Assembly: GCA_026119855.1 (NCBI GenBank) | Contig: JAOWBW010000251.1 | Span: forward strand, 434,001-498,000 | Direction of reading: 5' to 3' | DNA: 64,000 nucleotides | Source of the DNA: Campanula takesimana | Taxonomy: Eukaryota > Streptophyta > Magnoliopsida > Asterales > Campanulaceae | Part shown: positions 11,640-22,292 of the stretch, one piece after another | Numbering within the stretch: the stretch's first letter is position 1 | Layout: every line of letters starts with the position of its first letter | Position numbers and translations under genes: made by a program | Notes under the pieces: model-generated | The model's input: the letters and a program-made list of their open reading frames with translations, nothing else | The model's database searches: none | Told to the model about the DNA's origin: nothing

Positions 11640-11775
11640 CTTGTGTGAGACGGTCTCACGTGTGAGACAGATCTTATTGAGAGAGTAAATGATTTGCCTC
11701 TTTATGGGTGGGCGGGGCAAGCCCATTTTCTCTCTCAACAAGACCCGTCTCACGTGTGAGACCGTCTCACATAAG
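11640..11775. mobile_element. Short foldback MITE (GTGAGACGGTCTCAC type)
   Basis: Left arm TTGTGTGAGACGGTCTCACG and right arm GTGAGACCGTCTCACATAAG are inverted copies of about 45 bp around a short centre. Each arm is itself palindromic (GAGACGGTCTC). It seems to sit inside an older Stowaway-like stretch (about 11577-11962). Confidence 0.7.
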
Positions 11776-12217
11776 ACTTCCTCAACTAAAAAAATGTCTC
11801 ATACACTTTCTATTTCTTTATCATTCACAACAACTATCCACTTACTATTTTCTACTCCACTTTTTTCTCTTATTCTCACTCACACCACCTACTTTTCTAA
11901 CATCTTTCCTTAATTTCCATTCCTATAAAAGCAAATGAATACTTTGTTTTATGACAGAAGAAGTATATCTTACTTTGTTCTATTTTTTTTTATTAATTAT
12001 AAAAGACATTTTTTTGGGTGCAAGGTCTACCCCATAAAATCAAATAAAATCAAGTCACATTTATTTTTAGTCATCCATTCATTTCAAAATACATGCAATT
12101 TTTGAATTTTTACATATATTAAAAATTACAATTAATATATGTGAAGATTTATGTATTCTTTAATAATTCAAGAACAAAGATTTAGTAATCCTTCCCAAAC
12201 TTTATAGTTTAATATAA

Positions 12218-12755
12218 GGGCAACTCCAACAATGGTACTAACTCCATAGGTATCAAACTCAAATTTCAATACCTATGAAGCACTACTCACATGGTATCAA
12301 AAAATCATCTACAATCATAGGTATCAAAATTTTGTATCAAATTTTTTGTATCAAATTAATTTTTAATTGTTATTAACTTCATGATTAAAAACAAAAAATA
12401 GTTATTAACTATAATAATATTCTTAACATGATAAATAATTTCAAATATGATCATTACTTAATTAGTTGTTTTTTAATTAAATAATTATTTTGTAAATAAC
12501 TATATAAAAACCCATATTTTTTCGAAATCAAATATAAAAACCCATTTAAACTATAAATATTTATGAAATTGTATATTTTGTTAATAATAATTTTAATATA
12601 ATAAATAATTTTGCATTATGTTTAACAATTGCTTAAAGCTCTAACAATGAGTACCAAAATTAGGTGTGGTACTAAACAAGGTAACAAATTGGAGATGCTA
12701 GTACTTCAACATGAGTATCAAAATTTGCATTTGACCCCTACTATTAGAGTTGCCC
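12218..12755. mobile_element. Tourist-like (PIF/Harbinger) MITE
   Basis: Terminal inverted repeats GGGCAACTCCAA (left) and TTAGAGTTGCCC (right) are flanked by TAA on both sides (12215-12217 and 12756-12758), the three-base target site of PIF/Harbinger elements. The interior is AT-rich and non-coding, with further inverted words such as TGGTACTAA. Confidence 0.8.
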
Positions 12756-12885
12756 TAAAAAGTCTAAGTTTGTCCCAAAGTAGGTAATGACATAAAACTT
12801 ATCTAACACATTCGAAACTCATATCTCTCAGATGTGGGATTGTAAATATCACAATCTTCTTCACTCATGTTCTTATCGTTCTAGG

Positions 12886-13587
12886 TAGGGGTGGCTTGGT
12901 TGGTATACCAAGTGTATTCTGTCTATACCGTGTACCAACCCAGTTAAACTTGGTACAACAAAATGCATACCATTACCAACCACCAAAGTCGGTATATCAA
13001 TTTAATTGGTACGGTTGGTACTTGGTTGGTATGGTCGGTACATGGTATTCTACCAAGTATGAATTGAGGTACAAAATATTAAAAAAAAACTCAATTGTTA
13101 TTTGAACAATTTTTTACATTTCTCATCAATTATGAAAGAACTGAACAACATAAAGAACAAAAGGTGAACTATGCATTTAAAAATGGTAAAAACAATCATG
13201 CATTACAATTTTATTATACAATAAAAATTAAATCAATTTATTGGAGATTTTTACTACGTGGTTGGTGAGGAACCTTCACATGGAAATACATGCAATGGGA
13301 AAGTTATTGTCTTTAAATAAAAAATTAAATATGAATCCCAACCAATCAAATGTCATCTAGGTATATAATTAATAATTAAACACATATTTTTCATATAATT
13401 TTGGTACTTGGTATACCAACCAAAGTCAAATATTAATACTGTGCACCAACCAAATTTTTAAATTTGGTACGGTATACCAACCCAAATTAGATATTTGTAC
13501 CATATACCAACTTTTCGTATACCAAATACGTTTGGTACGGTTGGTACCTGGTTGATTGATTTAGATTTGTACCATTGGCCACCCCTA
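12886..13587. mobile_element. Non-autonomous hAT element with GGTTGGTAC subterminal repeats
   Basis: It starts TAGGGGTGGC and ends GCCACCCCTA, with the 8-bp target duplication GTTCTAGG (12878-12885 and 13588-13595), as in hAT elements. The outer 150 bp on each side are packed with GGTTGGTAC/GTACCAACC words. No transposase is encoded. Confidence 0.85.
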
Positions 13588-14379
13588 GTTCTAGGCAGGA
13601 GAGATAAGGATTTTCAATATGTTACATAAGGTTTTACCCAATTGCCTACAAAATATCAATAACATTCATAGACTTTTGAGTATGTTTGTGACAAGTCAAG
13701 CCAATTTAAATTATTTGACAGTAGATTAATAATATGTGATGCTAGGACCAGATCTCCGTACTTGGGTCATTATAATATCGTTAATATAAAATGTTTTTAT
13801 TGAATATTTTCTTCGTTTTATCTCATTTGATACTAATTTAGTTGGCATAATAACAAAAATGATTTTGTCTCCTGTAAAACGCGTTTTTCCTAGTGGTTAG
13901 GAAAAATGTGTTTTTCAAAATCATCTGGCGGTTCTCAACACACTCATTGGACCCTCGTAACACAGCAACTGTAAATGATGTGTCGGATTTGTATATATTA
14001 TTTTCCTTATTTTCCTATGTATTTTCATTCATTTTGATGTGCTTAGACTAGATTTGATGTATTTGGGGCATTATTTTACCATTTGGGCTTTATTGTAATC
14101 TGGGGGTAGAATAGTTGTTTTTATTTATTTTTTCGGATGTAATTTTTGGTGAGCTTCAAAGTCATGTCTCGAGGATCAAGAATAGTCAAAGTCAAGGCAA
14201 AGTCAAAGTCAACTGGGGCGGATGAGTATAGGACCAAACTGCAAATAACTGGAAGTTGAGGGACTGTTCTGTACCAGAATTAGCGTTTCACCGTAGCATC
14301 TTCACGAATTATGTATGTGCCATAGCAATTCAGGAAGTATAGTGATTTCTTAGAGGACATACGGGACAAACAGATTACG

Positions 14380-14613
14380 ATGGACAGCCGCCAGCGACAG
14401 ATGGAGTCCTGGATGCAGCAACAGCAGCAGGGACCTCCCGCATATACGCATGTGGCGGATGAGCAGTATGCTATTATGTTGTCCCATGCAGAGGCACGTG
14501 AGCTGAGGCGTGCATCTAGACGGATGCCTGCTCCTGATGTGGCTTCTAGTTCGCAGTCACAGTCTTTTGATCAGTGGCAGTACCCAGATTGGCAGTGGCA
14601 GCCGTGGCAGTAG
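14380..14613 (+). pseudogene. C-terminal remnant of an Athila-like ORF (77 codons)
   Basis: An open stretch rich in Gln, Trp and Ser (QQQQQ near the start, W-rich at the end), in sense orientation between the damaged left LTR and the 3' LTR. Its upstream part has been removed by the deletion, so the apparent Met start is not meaningful. By position it could be the tail of the Athila pol or env-like region. I do not recognise a domain. Confidence 0.4.
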
Positions 14614-14821
14614 CCACCTCAGTGATGGTACTATTTTCCCCTCTTTTACGCTTTTACTGTCCTTGCATTTTATTGTTGCACACACATTGAGGACACTGTG
14701 TAGTTTAAGCGTTGGGGAGGGTTTGTATTGTGTATAGTACGCATTTATTTTATTTTATGTTTAAAAAAATAAAGAAAAAAAAAAAAAATGAAAAAAAAAA
14801 AAAAGAAAAAAAAAAGCGAGG

Positions 14822-14849
14822 CTAAATGAAAACCCGAAAGGGTGCTTAG
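14822..14849 (+). promoter_or_regulatory. GNRA-capped RNA hairpin motif in the Athila-like element
   Basis: On the element's sense strand: CTAA, 7 nt, CCC-GAAA-GGG, 3 nt, TTAG. It directly follows a long A-rich tract and is followed by GGCAAAA. The same geometry occurs on the sense strand of the Tat elements at 45511-45540, 57224-57253 and 57288-57317 with different but still paired stem bases. Function unknown. Confidence 0.55.
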
Positions 14850-16172
14850 GCAAAAGGTGAGGTTTTGATATGTTTTATTATACGTTCACCGGTGTTGGCG
14901 TCATAAGGGGGTTTGGAGTTTCGGGAGGATTTTCATTTATGGTGTGGAGGCCCGGTTAGAGGAGATAGGTTAGAAACCCTCGTTCTTTCCTTGGAGTGAT
15001 AACGGGTGTTGGTGCTTTTCACGAGGTAAGTTTGGTTCGGGATCACTTCTCAGGCATAAACTTTATTCTTACGAAGGAGATAGTAGTGCGAGATAAGCGT
15101 GGGGGAAATTTAGGACATGTTTAGTTCCCCCTAGCTTTGATGTGTGGGTCTTAGTCTGGATACTGTTTTGTTGCATTATATGGAGTTGTATCGGGCTAAG
15201 ACCATTGACTTTTACTTGTTTGGGAGTTATATGGGGACGGAGTTTCTTATACTCCGATAGTACTTATTGACCTTTTGACTCGGAGGATTATAGGAGACTA
15301 GGGATCATTTTCTCCCATGCTACGCTGATAGATCGGAGTTTAGAGTGGGGTTAGGATGTTACTCAGGGACGAGTAACGGTCTAAGCGTGGGAGAATTTTG
15401 ATGTGGCGGATTTTGTATATATTATTTCCCTTATTTTCCTATGTATTTTCATTCATTTTGATGTACTTAGACTAGATTTGCTGTATTTGGGACATTATTT
15501 TACTATTTGGGCTTTACTGTAATCCGGGGGTAGAATAGTTGTTTTTATTTATTTATTTTTCCGGATGTAATTTTTGGTGAGCTTCAAAGTCATGTCTCGA
15601 GGATCAAGAATAGTCAAAGTCAAGGCAAAGTCAACCGGGGCGGATGAGTATAGGACCAAACTGCAAATAACTGGAGGTTGAGGGACTGTTTTGCAATTTC
15701 TAAAAGTTGGAGGACTAAACTGGAAATATGAAAACCCCAGGGATTGAATTGCAAAATGGTGAAGACGGCCCGTTAATTTATGGTAGGGGTGGAAATGGTT
15801 CGGTTTAGCTCAGTTTGGGTTAATTTAGAAGCCAAACCGCTATACATCGGTTTGGAGAAATCTCAAACCGAGCTGAACCACAAAATAGTCCAAGCCGAGC
15901 TGAGCTAAACCATCACGGTCCGGCTCGGCTCGGTTTGAACCACGGTCTGATTTTACGGTTTAAACAGTGGCTTAAACCGAGGTTTGAACCACAACTGATA
16001 ATGAAAACTTGCAAATTATAATAGTTTGACATATAGTACTACCATTCAAATCCAACCATTGTACAAAGAACAACAAAACACGACAAAATAAAAGATATCC
16101 ATTATCCATTGTCCAAAATCATAGTCCAGTTCAATACTTCCATCCAGTTCAATTCTTCAAAATTATTGTAAG

Positions 16173-18829
16173 TGTAATAACCGAGATTTTTCTTTTTATT
16201 TATTTTATTTAATTCGGTTTTAGTAATACAATTAAATGATAATTAGAGTTATAAAGTAATTGAAAGAAGTGGGCCAAAGAATTTAGATGGGCCGAAATTT
16301 GTATTAGTAAACCCAACCCAATAAGGAATCAATCCAAGGTATAAATTCTTGAGTTAGTCAAATTAGGAATTCTTTATTATCATAAACTCAAAAAAAAAAA
16401 AAAAAAGAAGAAAAACAAAACCCTAAACCTAGCAGCTGCCGGCCGAACAAGGAGGGGGAAGAAGGAAATTTTTTCGTCATTGTTTTGGAAGAAGAAATCC
16501 GATTAATCTCAAGGTAATGCTAAATCCTATTCTCCAAAAATTGTTTCATTGAATTCGGATTAGTAAATTATAAGTTATGCATGAATTAAGATATCAATAT
16601 TAAGTTTTTTTGCATGTTAGTAATTCAATGACAAACTTTAAAAAGGACAATGGATTTGATCTAAAGGTCTTGAGAACATGATGATCTCCATGTTAGTATG
16701 TTAGGTTGATTTTATAATCATGATTTGGATTGATTTATATTATGCAATGCTTGGGAATTGAACATATAAATCATTGAGGTTGAATTGGGTTTATCAAAAG
16801 GAAAAAAAAAATATGGATTTTCCCCACAAGTACCTTCGGCCGAATGGCCTAAGACATGGAAAATTGATTTTTGTTGATTTAAACGATCCTCGTTAAGTGT
16901 ATTGTAAATAATATTGATGTTTGGGAATTTAGAAAAATTTAAAGAAGTAGAAAGATTGATCAAAATCAATGAATATTGATGTGGTATGATTCGGCTATGG
17001 TGACCTAACTTGGGGGTTAATTCTTGATTAAAGATGTTAAGAATTGGGACGGAAAGTTAGTGTTTTCGTTAAGTTTCTAATGGAAAGAAAACAAAATCGT
17101 TAAAAGGATTGTTAACAAGTTAGAAAAGTAACTTGAGGAAATAAAATAAACACTTGGAAGACCTTGAAGGTTAAAAAGTTAACGAGAAAGGAAAAGATTA
17201 GAAGTCAGTTAGTTTCCTAACGGAAAAGGACTAAACTGAAAAGAATTAAAGTTAAAAGAAATAAAAAGGGAAACTTTGAAGATAGAGGGGCCTAAGTAAT
17301 TAAAAAGAGAAACTTAGGGGACCTTGTGAACAGAACCAAAGTCCAAGGACCTTTCAGTAATTAAAGGAAAGTTGAAGGACTAATCTGCAATTAATCCAAA
17401 GTGGAAGGACTAAATTGCAATTGAATTAAAGTTGAAGGACTAATTTACAATTAATCCAAAGTTGAAGGACTAAATTGTAATTGAACTAAAGTTGAAGGAC
17501 TAAATTGCAATTAATCCAAAGTTGAAGGACCGATTTGCAATTAACCCAAAGTTGAGGGACCAAATTGTAATTAACCCAAAGTCAGAGGACTTAATTGCAA
17601 TTACATCAAAGTTAAAGGACTGACTCGTAAATCAAAGTCAGAAACTTAAACGTAAGAAAAGAAGAAATGAAGTAAAGAAGTTAAAACGCATCTCTCAGTT
17701 AACTAAGTAGAAATAGTTAACAATGTAGAGAGTACTAAAGTAAATTACTCCGTGCCTTGTAGATTTGCACAGAGAGGAGATTGCGAGGAAAAGCAATTCA
17801 GGTAAGGGATTACGTTCCTTACAGTATTTGAACTCCTGTTTATTGGAATTCTGTATCTTTCTAAAGTTAGCTATCAGTATGGCATGATAGTATTTGAATG
17901 AACTCTGCGTTATTGAACGTTCCTTGAAAGAATCTATACTTAGTGATGTCCCCATCGGTCTACTAAGTATCGAAGTTTGAAACTTGTATCACATACTTGT
18001 ACCATGGTATGTTCTCATTTTAACTTGTAAGTTAACCACTTACTCGTTAAGGCATCCAATGTCCAGTTAGAAAAGACATTGACGGACAGTCCAGTTAGAA
18101 AAGACTCGTCCTTAAACTAGGGATTGCATGAGTGATCACATGCCTTCTCTCAGGAATTGTCTGATTACAAGGATGATTCTAGACCCCGAGCATATGTGTG
18201 TGGATACCATATATGTTACGACCCACACTATTGGCTGAAGAAGCTAGGTGTACGAATTGTACCTTTGGCATTGAGGTTATAATGTACGTTACCAAGGAAT
18301 TGACGGAACTTGAATGAATCCCTTTGGATTGTAGTGCCATAATCCTTTGAAAGTAAAATCTTAAAAGTAATACGACTGTATTGTTCTGCAGTCTTGAATC
18401 CAAAAGTAATTGAACCTATCCTTGTAAAAGTTATTCAAAGTATTCGTTCTGGTCGTCTCTCCTTAGAAACCGGAGAGGCCACGTATGAACTTACTGAGCA
18501 TTCGTTCGCTCATCCCTTCTCTATAAATTTTGTTTTCAGGATTTAAGTAGAAGGACAAGACAAGGAAAGCAGCCGTAAGAAGACGGTGGATTGAAGATTC
18601 TTAATTTAGTAGTTTTAAGTACATTTATTTTGATGTAAGTTGAAGTACATTAATGGTTAGGGTTGTTACCTACCGAGACAAGTTTAAGTTACGCTTCCGC
18701 TATTGTGTTGAATTTATGGTTAAATAAGGGGCCGTTGTGAACCCTAATTTGAAGTATTTATTATTGTTATTTATGGATATTTAATGCCATTAAATGCTCA
18801 GATATTATAAAAAAATTCGGGGTGTTACA
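16173..18829 (+). mobile_element. Solo LTR, Ty3/gypsy (chromovirus-like)
   Basis: It begins TGTAATAACCGAGATTTTTC and ends ATTCGGGGTGTTACA, with the 5-bp target duplication GTAAG on both sides (16168-16172, 18830-18834). At 2657 bp it has the length and the TGTAATA...GGTGTTACA termini common in Tekay/Del chromoviruses (family knowledge). No second LTR or internal region follows, so it is a solo LTR left by recombination. It lies inside the hAT element. Confidence 0.85.
17335..17640 (+). repeat. 30-bp tandem repeat inside the solo gypsy LTR
   Basis: About nine or ten head-to-tail copies of a 30-bp unit of the form AAAGTTGAAGGACTAAATTG plus CAATTAATCC, with scattered changes. It is a minisatellite in the LTR. 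Confidence 0.8.
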
Positions 18830-19000
18830 GTAAGGCTGCAAGAATACAAAATAAAAGCATCAATAAAGACGTGACTTTCATGCTTACAACTTTCGAAAGA
18901 GAATCAAATGCTACCACAACTGCAAGAAAAATAAATAATTGTTTTGGGACGGAGGGAGTAATTGAACCGAAAAAAGAAGAAAAGTCAAATGAGACATTTA

Positions 19001-19040
19001 TTCCCTCCGTCTCAAACTGATCATTTTGAGACAGAGGGCG
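19001..19040. mobile_element. Minimal Stowaway remnant: two TIRs back to back
   Basis: TTCCCTCCGTCTCAAA, a 7-bp centre, then TTTTGAGACAGAGGGCG, with TA on each side. This 40-bp palindrome is a Stowaway element reduced to its inverted ends. Single Stowaway-type ends also lie at about 18945-18960 and 19077-19095. Confidence 0.6.
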
Positions 19041-19095
19041 TACATGGATATGCCTTAGAAAAGGCTAGTCATTTACTCCCTCCGTCCCAAAATGA

Positions 19096-20179
19096 TTTCA
19101 TTTTTTTTTCCTTCCCAATAAACTAAAGTTAAGAACTCTTTTTCAGAAAGTTATACGGACTATATGACAATGAAAATTACTAATATTGAACATTATGCAC
19201 ATTACTAGAAGAAACCAAACCATAAAACAATTAGTCAACAATTTAGATACTGAAGTAGCCTCCACAGTCCACACTGAACTTATATCATACACAGAACCAA
19301 AGGTACACCTTGGACAACTCAGGAGGGAGCTTATTAAGGATACAAATTAAATAAGAAAATTTCATTACACTTAGAATTAAATAAATTAAAATAAAGTAAG
19401 AGAAACACAAGATAAATGCTGAATAGAGTTCAATTTGAAATAAGCCTGATTCAGAATATTTATATTTTGTTATTAAGATCCTATCAAACCAAAAAAAAAA
19501 ATGTTCTTGACCATAAAAACTGAAACAACTGAGAAATGTTCAGACCAACGTAACTACAGTTTCTCCCCCTACTGTTTGAAATCCGCAATTTTAGTGGAAC
19601 CGCCCTAGTGATCCTATCTTCCTACTAATACTAAACTTTTTGAGGATCGTTAAGCAAACAGTGCATTAATGATCTGTTGGAACCTATTGAAATGAAAAGC
19701 ACAGACACACACCCTTACTCCACGTACTATCCTGGTAATGCTCAAGCAAACTCACTTTTGCCAGTATTTCCATTCAACCTGAATTTTCTCATCTAAATCA
19801 GCATATTTTTCTTTAGGTTCTCCATCATGTTTTTATATAAACTGTTGTAGAAGGAAAATAAGGACTTTATAATATACTAACTCAGAATTAAAAAGAAATG
19901 CAGAATAAAAAGGAAACAATTGCTTACAGCATTAACAAAGCTCAGATTGCTGCACACAAGTACAAATTTCAGCAGCAAAGTTCATGTAATTTACAGAAAT
20001 GCAACAAGTTACAAATTTAAATTGCAGTCTAATTAAATTATTGTAGTGAAAAGAAAATCAATATAACTACTTACAAACTTCAAATATCAGTCCCTAAAGG
20101 TAGATGGACCCAAAAGATCTGAGTTATCAGTGACCACTGCAACATGTAAAGTTATAATTAATATAAGAATATATGTATG
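19096..20179. other. Non-coding 3' region of the hAT element
   Basis: AT-rich sequence between the transposase C-terminus and the left end of the hAT element. A GTAAGT donor site on the minus strand ends the last clear coding stretch (about 20234). A possible short terminal exon follows near 20140-20085 on the minus strand, but I could not confirm it. Confidence 0.35.
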
Positions 20180-20607
20180 TTAAAGTGGACAATATAAATG
20201 AATGAAAATAGTTGATTTGTATTTGGTTAACTTACCAGATTCACAATCACTAAAGTCCTCCAACCTCGTTTCAACATCAATTGGAATAGGTTCAGCACGC
20301 AACCAATCTTGTGCACAGATCAAAGACTCCACAACCTTGAGACTCAAGGAGCTGCGAAATGGGTCTAAGACACGACCCCCGGTGCTAAAAGCTGATTCTG
20401 AAGCAATTGTAGTAACAGAAATCGCCAATATGTCTTTTGCTATTAGAGAGAGAATATGATACCTATGAGCATTCATTTTCCACCATAACAAATTCATTTT
20501 CCACCATAACAAAATATCAAAGTCCCCAACTTTTTTCTCTACCATTTCTTCCAAGAACCTTTCAATGTCCGACTTTGCACCATGATCCACTTCTTTCAAG
20601 TGCTTAT
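20180..20607 (-). pseudogene. hAT transposase, C-terminal part (hATC dimerisation domain)
   Basis: The frame shows the hAT dimerisation signature: ILAISVTTIASESAFSTGGR, followed by DPFRSSLS and a conserved SLICAQDWL. Upstream, the heptapeptide LLWWKMN occurs twice in a row because of an in-frame 21-bp duplication. This is the 3' half of the transposase whose 5' half lies at 30433-32089; the copia solo LTR (target duplication CTTAT) separates the two. The donor-like GTAAGT at about 20234 suggests the coding exon ends there and the frame to 20180 is read-through. Confidence 0.8.
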
Positions 20608-20734
20608 TGTTGGTAGTGGTGCCCTAGGCACGTTTAATAAACGTTGTAATTGTTATCAATTATTTCATATCAATAAAGAGATGTTTTGATTATTATTGTT
20701 GTTCATGTTTACTGATAATAATCTCTGTCCCTAG

Positions 20735-22279
20735 TGTTGGTGTTGGTGCCCTAGGCACGTTTGTTAAACGTTGTATAAGTTATCATTTTATTCATAATAA
20801 TAAAGAGATAATAAGATTATTATTATGGCTCGTGTTTGCTTATAATAATCTCCGTCCCTAGAGCTTCTTAAGCACTAGTATAAAGGCTAAATGATCATGG
20901 GATGATCATTTAGATTTATGGGTACTTGTTTGGAACAAGGTACTGGACATGACCCGCGGTATGAGATTTATGTCATGGTCGTTGTCATATATAAATCTCA
21001 TATTAGTTATGTCATTTGAATCCTTAGACATGAAGTTATTATAGTCTTCCACTTGATGAACATTATGTTTGACATATTCAAACGCTGCCTTAACACGGTA
21101 GTTATAAAGGGTATGATTGGCATGATTGGATTCACGTAGGGAAGAATAATAAGCCAAATGGATTTGTCCCTCTTCGGAGAGATGTCAAGCTTGGGCCCCT
21201 CGAAGGAATGATGTTGGTGAAATGTTTGGCCAAACTCAAATGGATTGATTGGATCAATGTCATTTGGATTATCAACATATTCGGGATCGAGAAAAGTATT
21301 GAACAATACAAGTTGACTTGTTGACCATGACTTGTGTTCAATGACATCGTGGACAAAGGGATTATGACATGTTCTAAAAGGAATGCGAACTTGTATCTAG
21401 TTACACTATTTGGGTAGGTATGACGGTTTGCTAGAACCTAATCATATCTTATGGGTTCATGTTTGAACCCATTGCCAACTTAGTGTAATCCTAGAGGGTC
21501 ACACACAAATAGAACGAATCGTAAAGGACTAAATGGGAATTATGGAAAAATATCAGTGTTTGGCTCTGGCACGGTCGTGCGCTTTAAAATGGCACGGTCG
21601 TGCCATAAATCCAAACCAAGGCAAACCTGTCGACATGATTGGCACGACCGTGCCAAATTACCAAGCACGACCGTGCCGAAAATGGGCGGCTGGGGAATTC
21701 GCGCGAACTAGATGGCACGACCGTGCCAGATTGTAGGGCACGACCGTGCCAGTCAAGTCGGCCAGAATTCCTTGTTGCCTAATTTGGTGACGGGATTTAG
21801 GTTTCCTAAGTCCTTAAGGGTTAAGGATTAGGACCTATTTAAGGATCCTTTCAGCAGTCATTAAGCACATGATTATGAGTGCCTCCATAAGGTTTTGAGA
21901 GGTTATTTTCTTGTTCTAAGATCCCAAAAGTGAAGAACAAGAATATTCATAATTCCATATAGTTCTTACAATTGTGAAAGCGTGTTTCATAATTTGGTCT
22001 AGCAACCAAGATCAAGTGTTCTTGATATTCGTTCGTGGTGTGGATACCGCTAGAGGGTGAAACTTATCATCTTCATAGTTCGTGATTCTTGCTTTGTTCG
22101 TGATCAAGATTTCAAGCCTCCATCGAATTCAAGGTTGCAAAATCAAAGGCATCAAGGGTTAGTATTCTAGTATTCATTATGTTGTATTTGACTTAATCAT
22201 ATGAATGGATCTATGGGCTTTGGGTTTCATAAATTTTAAATGCTTAATTCCGCTGCGCATGTTACTATGAAACCCAACA
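20735..22279 (+). repeat. 5' LTR of the inner copia element
   Basis: TG...CA termini with six-base inverted ends TGTTGG/CCAACA. It contains six copies of the hyphenated palindrome GGCACG-AC-CGTGCC between 21568 and 21750. Confidence 0.95.
21568..21750. promoter_or_regulatory. Cluster of six GGCACGACCGTGCC palindromes in the copia LTR
   Basis: Copies lie at 21568-21580, 21591-21604, 21641-21654, 21665-21677, 21714-21727 and 21737-21750. The first two carry GT at the centre and the last four AC, so the orientation flips once. The cluster also occurs in the 3' LTR (about 28305-28490) and, slightly eroded, in the older solo LTR (about 29728-29905). By position it lies in the upstream part of the LTR and may bind a dimeric transcription factor; that is inference. 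Confidence 0.55.
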
Positions 22280-22280
22280 G

Positions 22281-22292
22281 TGGTATCAGAGC
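22281..22292 (+). other. Primer-binding site of the copia element
   Basis: TGGTATCAGAGC begins 1 nt after the 5' LTR. It is complementary to the 3' end of initiator methionine tRNA, the usual primer of plant copia elements. Confidence 0.95.

Noticed and set aside
21568..21750. Evenly spaced palindromic repeats resembling a CRISPR array
   Set aside because: Plant DNA inside an LTR; spacing is irregular, the units are 14 bp, the orientation flips, and no cas genes are present.
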